Source of the DNA: Acanthacorydalis orientalis | Taxonomy: Eukaryota; Arthropoda; Insecta; Megaloptera; Corydalidae | Assembly (NCBI GenBank): GCA_034766995.1 | Contig: CM068314.1 | Location: forward strand, 28,077,108 to 28,141,107 | Length of the DNA stretch: 64,000 nt | Reading direction: 5' to 3' | Shown: piece after piece, positions 61,024 to 64,000 of the stretch | How the letters are laid out: each line of letters opens with the position of its first letter | How positions within the stretch are numbered: the first letter of the stretch is position 1 | Program-made: the position numbers and the translations under genes | The notes under the pieces: generated by a model | Databases searched by the model: none | What the model was told of the DNA's origin: nothing | Seen by the model: only the letters and a program-made list of their open reading frames with translations

Positions 61024-63014
61024 CCGGTCGATGCGTATATAATTGTTCTATATCATATCTTATTTAAAATTAATATCAGTCCATAAAATATGTAGGAAAT
61101 ATCAAATAAACTGCAAAAAATCACATTTTTTTGATATTGCGGATAATGCGGATATTTCGTATATGGTGGATATTACGGATATTGCTTATTTTGTGGATAT
61201 GTAGGATAATTTGGCAACTAATTAATACTGGTCGATTCGTCTTTTAATGCTTTATGTATATTTCTAGACTAAATTAATATCTGTCCGTAATAAATGTCGG
61301 AAATATCATAAAAAACCGCAAAAAATCAGCAAAAATTACAGTTTTTCCTTCATTAAATAACCAAAATGTTATAAAACTAGCAACTATTTCATACTGTTCT
61401 ATGCGTTATTTAATGTTCTATTTCATACTTGAGTCAAAATTGACATCGGTTTATAATAGATACCGAAAAAGTCACAAAAACCGCGAAAAATTAACAAAAA
61501 TACAGGTTTTTCATGGCTAAAATATCCAAAATGCTATAAAAATGGCAACTATTTCATACTATTCGATGCGTATTTTAATATACTATATCATACATGAGTC
61601 AAAATTAACATCGGTTCATAATAGATACCAAAAAAGTCACAAAAACCGCGAAAAATTCGCGAAATTAAAGGTTTTTCATGCCTAAAATATCCAAAATGTT
61701 AAAAAAGTGGCAACTATTTCATACTATCCGATGCCTATTTTAATGTTCTATATCATAAATGAGACAAAAATAACATCGGTTCATAATGGATACCGAAAAA
61801 GTCACAAAAACCGCGAAAAATTCGCGAAATTAAAGGTTTTTCATGCCTAAAATATCCAAAATGTTAAAAAAGTGGCAACTATTTCATACTATCCGATGCC
61901 TATTTTAATGTTCTATATCATAAATGAGACAAAAATAACATCGGTTCATAATGGATACCGAAAAAGTTACAAAAACCGCGAAATATCCGCAAAATATCCG
62001 CAAAAAAAAAACGTTTTGCTTGCTTAAAATATCCAAAATGTAAAAAAAATTACAAAAATTTCATACTGTTCGATGCGTATTTTAATGTTCTATATCATAA
62101 GATAATAATAAATAACAAAAAATAACGAAAAACCCCCAAAAATCGCATTTTTTTGGATTTTGCGGATATGCGGATATGGCGGATACGCAAAAATAAACGT
62201 TTTTCTTGCTTAAAATATCCAAAATGTAAAAAAAATGACAAAAATTTCATACTGTTCGATGCGTATTCTCATGTTCTATATCATAAGATAATAAAAAATA
62301 CCAAAAATAACTCAAAAACCCCCCGAAATCGCATTTTTTTGGATTTTGCGGATATGCGGATATGGCGGATACGCGGATATGGCGGATCTGATATCCGCCG
62401 TATCCGCCATATCCGCAATATCCGCGTATCCGCCATATCCGCATATCCGCAAAATCCAAAAAAATGCGATTTTGGGGGGTTTTTGAGTTATTTTTGGTAT
62501 TTTTTATTATCTTATGATATAGAACATGAGAATACGCATCGAACAGTATGAAATTTTTGTCATTTTTTTTACATTTTGGATATTTTAAGCAAGAAAAACG
62601 TTTATTTTTGCGGATGTTTTGCGGATATTTCGCGGTTTTTGTCACTTTTTCGGTATCAATTATGAACCTATGTTAATTTTGTCTCTTTTACGATATAGAA
62701 CATGAGAATACGCATCGAACGGTATGAAATAGTTGCTAGTTTTATAACATTTTGCATATTTTATGAAGGAATAACGGAAATTTTTGCAGATATTTTGCGG
62801 TTTTTTTGATATTTCCGACATTTATTATGGACCGATGTTAATTTTGTCTAGAAATATACATAAAGCATTAAAAGACGAATCGACCAGTATTAACTAGTTA
62901 CCAAAATATCCTACATATCAACAAAATAAACCATATCCGCCATATCCTCAATATCCGCCATATCCGCAATATATAAAATATCCAAATTGTTTTAAAAATG
63001 GCAACTATTTCATA
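61024..63014. repeat. higher-order unit U14, 1991 bp
   Basis: Palindrome centre 62388-62390. One right-arm module absent; carries CATTAAATAACC. Confidence 0.9.
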
Positions 63015-64000
63015 CCGGTCGATGCGTATATAATTGTTCTATATCATATCTTATTTAAAATTAATATCAGTCCATAAAATATGTAGGAAATATCAAATAA
63101 ACTGCAAAAAATCACATTTTTTTGATATTGCGGATAATGCGGATATTTCGTATATGGTGGATATTACGGATATTGCTTATTTTGTGGATATGTAGGATAA
63201 TTTGGCAACTAATTAATACTGGTCGATTCGTCTTTTAATGCTTTATGTATATTTCTAGACTAAATTAATATCTGTCCGTAATAAATGTCGGAAATATCAT
63301 AAAAAACCGCAAAAAATCAGCAAAAATTACAGTTTTTCCTTCATAAAATACCCAAAATGTTATAAAACTAGCAACTATTTCATACTGTTCTATGCGTTAT
63401 TTAATGTTCTATTTCATACTTGAGTCAAAATTGACATCGGTTTATAATAGATACCGAAAAAGTCACAAAAACCGCGAAAAATTAACAAAAATACAGGTTT
63501 NNNNNNNNNNNNNNNNNNNNNNNNNNNNNNNNNNNNNNNNNNNNNNNNNNNNNNNNNNNNNNNNNNNNNNNNNNNNNNNNNNNNNNNNNNNNNNNNNNNN
63601 AACTAGTTACCAAAATATCCTACATATCAACAAAATAAACCATATCCGCCATATCCTCAATATCCGCCATATCCGCAATATATAAAATATCCAAATTGTT
63701 TTAAAAATGGCAACTATTTCATACCGGTCGATGCGTATATAATTGTTCTATATGATATCTTATTTAAAATTAATATCAGTCCATAAAAAATGTAGGATAT
63801 ATCAAATAAACTGCAAAAAATCACATTTTTTTGATATTGCGGATAATGCGGATATTTCGTATATGGTGGATATTACGGATATTGCTTATTTTGTGGATAT
63901 GTAGGATAATTTGGCAACTAATTAATACTGGTCGATTCGTCTTTTAATGCTTTATGTATATTTCTAGACTAAATTAATATCTGTCCGTAATAAATGTCGG
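63015..64000. repeat. partial higher-order units on both sides of a gap
   Basis: A unit starts at 63015 and is cut by the gap. After the gap the sequence resumes with the end of a minus-strand block, and another unit starts at 63724. An unknown number of units may be missing. Confidence 0.9.
63501..63600. other. assembly gap, 100 Ns
   Basis: Exactly 100 N characters, a usual placeholder for a gap of unknown size, inside the satellite. Confidence 0.99.

Larger units (their letters stand above)
29141..64000. repeat. satellite array, 155-166 bp monomer family, runs off the window
   Basis: Monomers share GGCAACTATTTCATACTG, TCGATGCGTATTTTAATG, GACAAAATTAACATCGG and ACCGAAAAAGTCACAAAAAC in fixed order with spacing of about 155-166 bp. 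Some variants are widened by a GGATATGGC/GCCATATCC-type minisatellite. Copies at 29.1-32.3 kb are irregular and diverged. From about 32.3 kb the array is a homogeneous higher-order repeat with inverted blocks. No long TA tract occurs inside it. The position is consistent with centromeric or pericentromeric satellite; that is inference. Confidence 0.97.

Noticed and set aside
33002..62645. About 30 open frames of 129-194 codons on both strands, repeated every 2 kb
   Set aside because: They coincide with the satellite palindromes, give the same peptide on both strands and match no known protein, so they are products of the inverted repeat and not genes.
29141..64000. CENP-B box in the satellite
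   Set aside because: I looked for TTCGNNNNANNCGGG and found no match in the monomers or arms.
29141..64000. CRISPR-like array
   Set aside because: The repeats are 155-2177 bp with no unique spacers, in eukaryotic DNA; this is a satellite.

Overview
The window looks like nuclear DNA of an insect. It is very AT-rich, carries long (TA)n tracts every one to two kilobases, contains several decayed mariner (DD34D) transposons, and holds one intron-bearing neural transcription-factor gene of arthropod type. I cannot name the species. All positions were read by eye; no alignment or search was run.

Layout. Positions 1-12,995 are upstream intergenic DNA: AT-rich sequence with about 16 dinucleotide tracts, one MITE (about 7758-8118) and several short islands of higher GC. 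Positions 12,996-22,032 hold the only confident protein gene, deadpan (dpn), on the plus strand. It is a Hairy/E(spl)-type bHLH-Orange repressor with three coding exons (12996-13082, 17666-17761, 20587-22032), 542 residues, ending in WRPW. Intron 1 carries a dead mariner and a foldback element. Positions 22,033-28,150 hold the presumed 3' UTR, a second dead mariner with perfect 27-bp inverted ends, and an older mariner relic. From 28,180 to 29,140 a decayed repeat zone leads into a satellite array that fills the rest of the window (29,141-64,000), interrupted by a 100-N gap at 63,501-63,600.

Regulation around dpn. The upstream GC islands contain matches to Su(H) sites, including a textbook Su(H) paired site (TGTGGGAA, 16 nt, TTCTCACA) at 7442-7473. 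They also contain class C sites (CACGCG) for Hairy/E(spl)/Dpn proteins, N-boxes and a proneural-type CAGGTG. A further high-affinity Su(H) match (CGTGGGAAC) lies in an island of intron 2. This fits Notch activation plus Hes-type repression of dpn, but it is inferred from motifs only.

The satellite. The basic monomer is about 155-166 bp. From about 32.3 kb on it is organised as a large higher-order repeat. A full unit is about 2177 bp with 12 monomers, 8 in plus and 4 in minus orientation, so every unit contains a long palindrome. Fifteen palindrome centres are visible between 33,237 and 62,390. Shorter units (about 1990 bp) have lost one 186-bp module from the right or, once, the left arm. 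Both orientation switches in each unit fall in a GGATATGGC/GCCATATCC-type minisatellite. The many similar open frames on both strands of this array follow from the palindrome and are not genes. This palindromic higher-order satellite, about 7 kb downstream of dpn, is the most unusual thing in the window.
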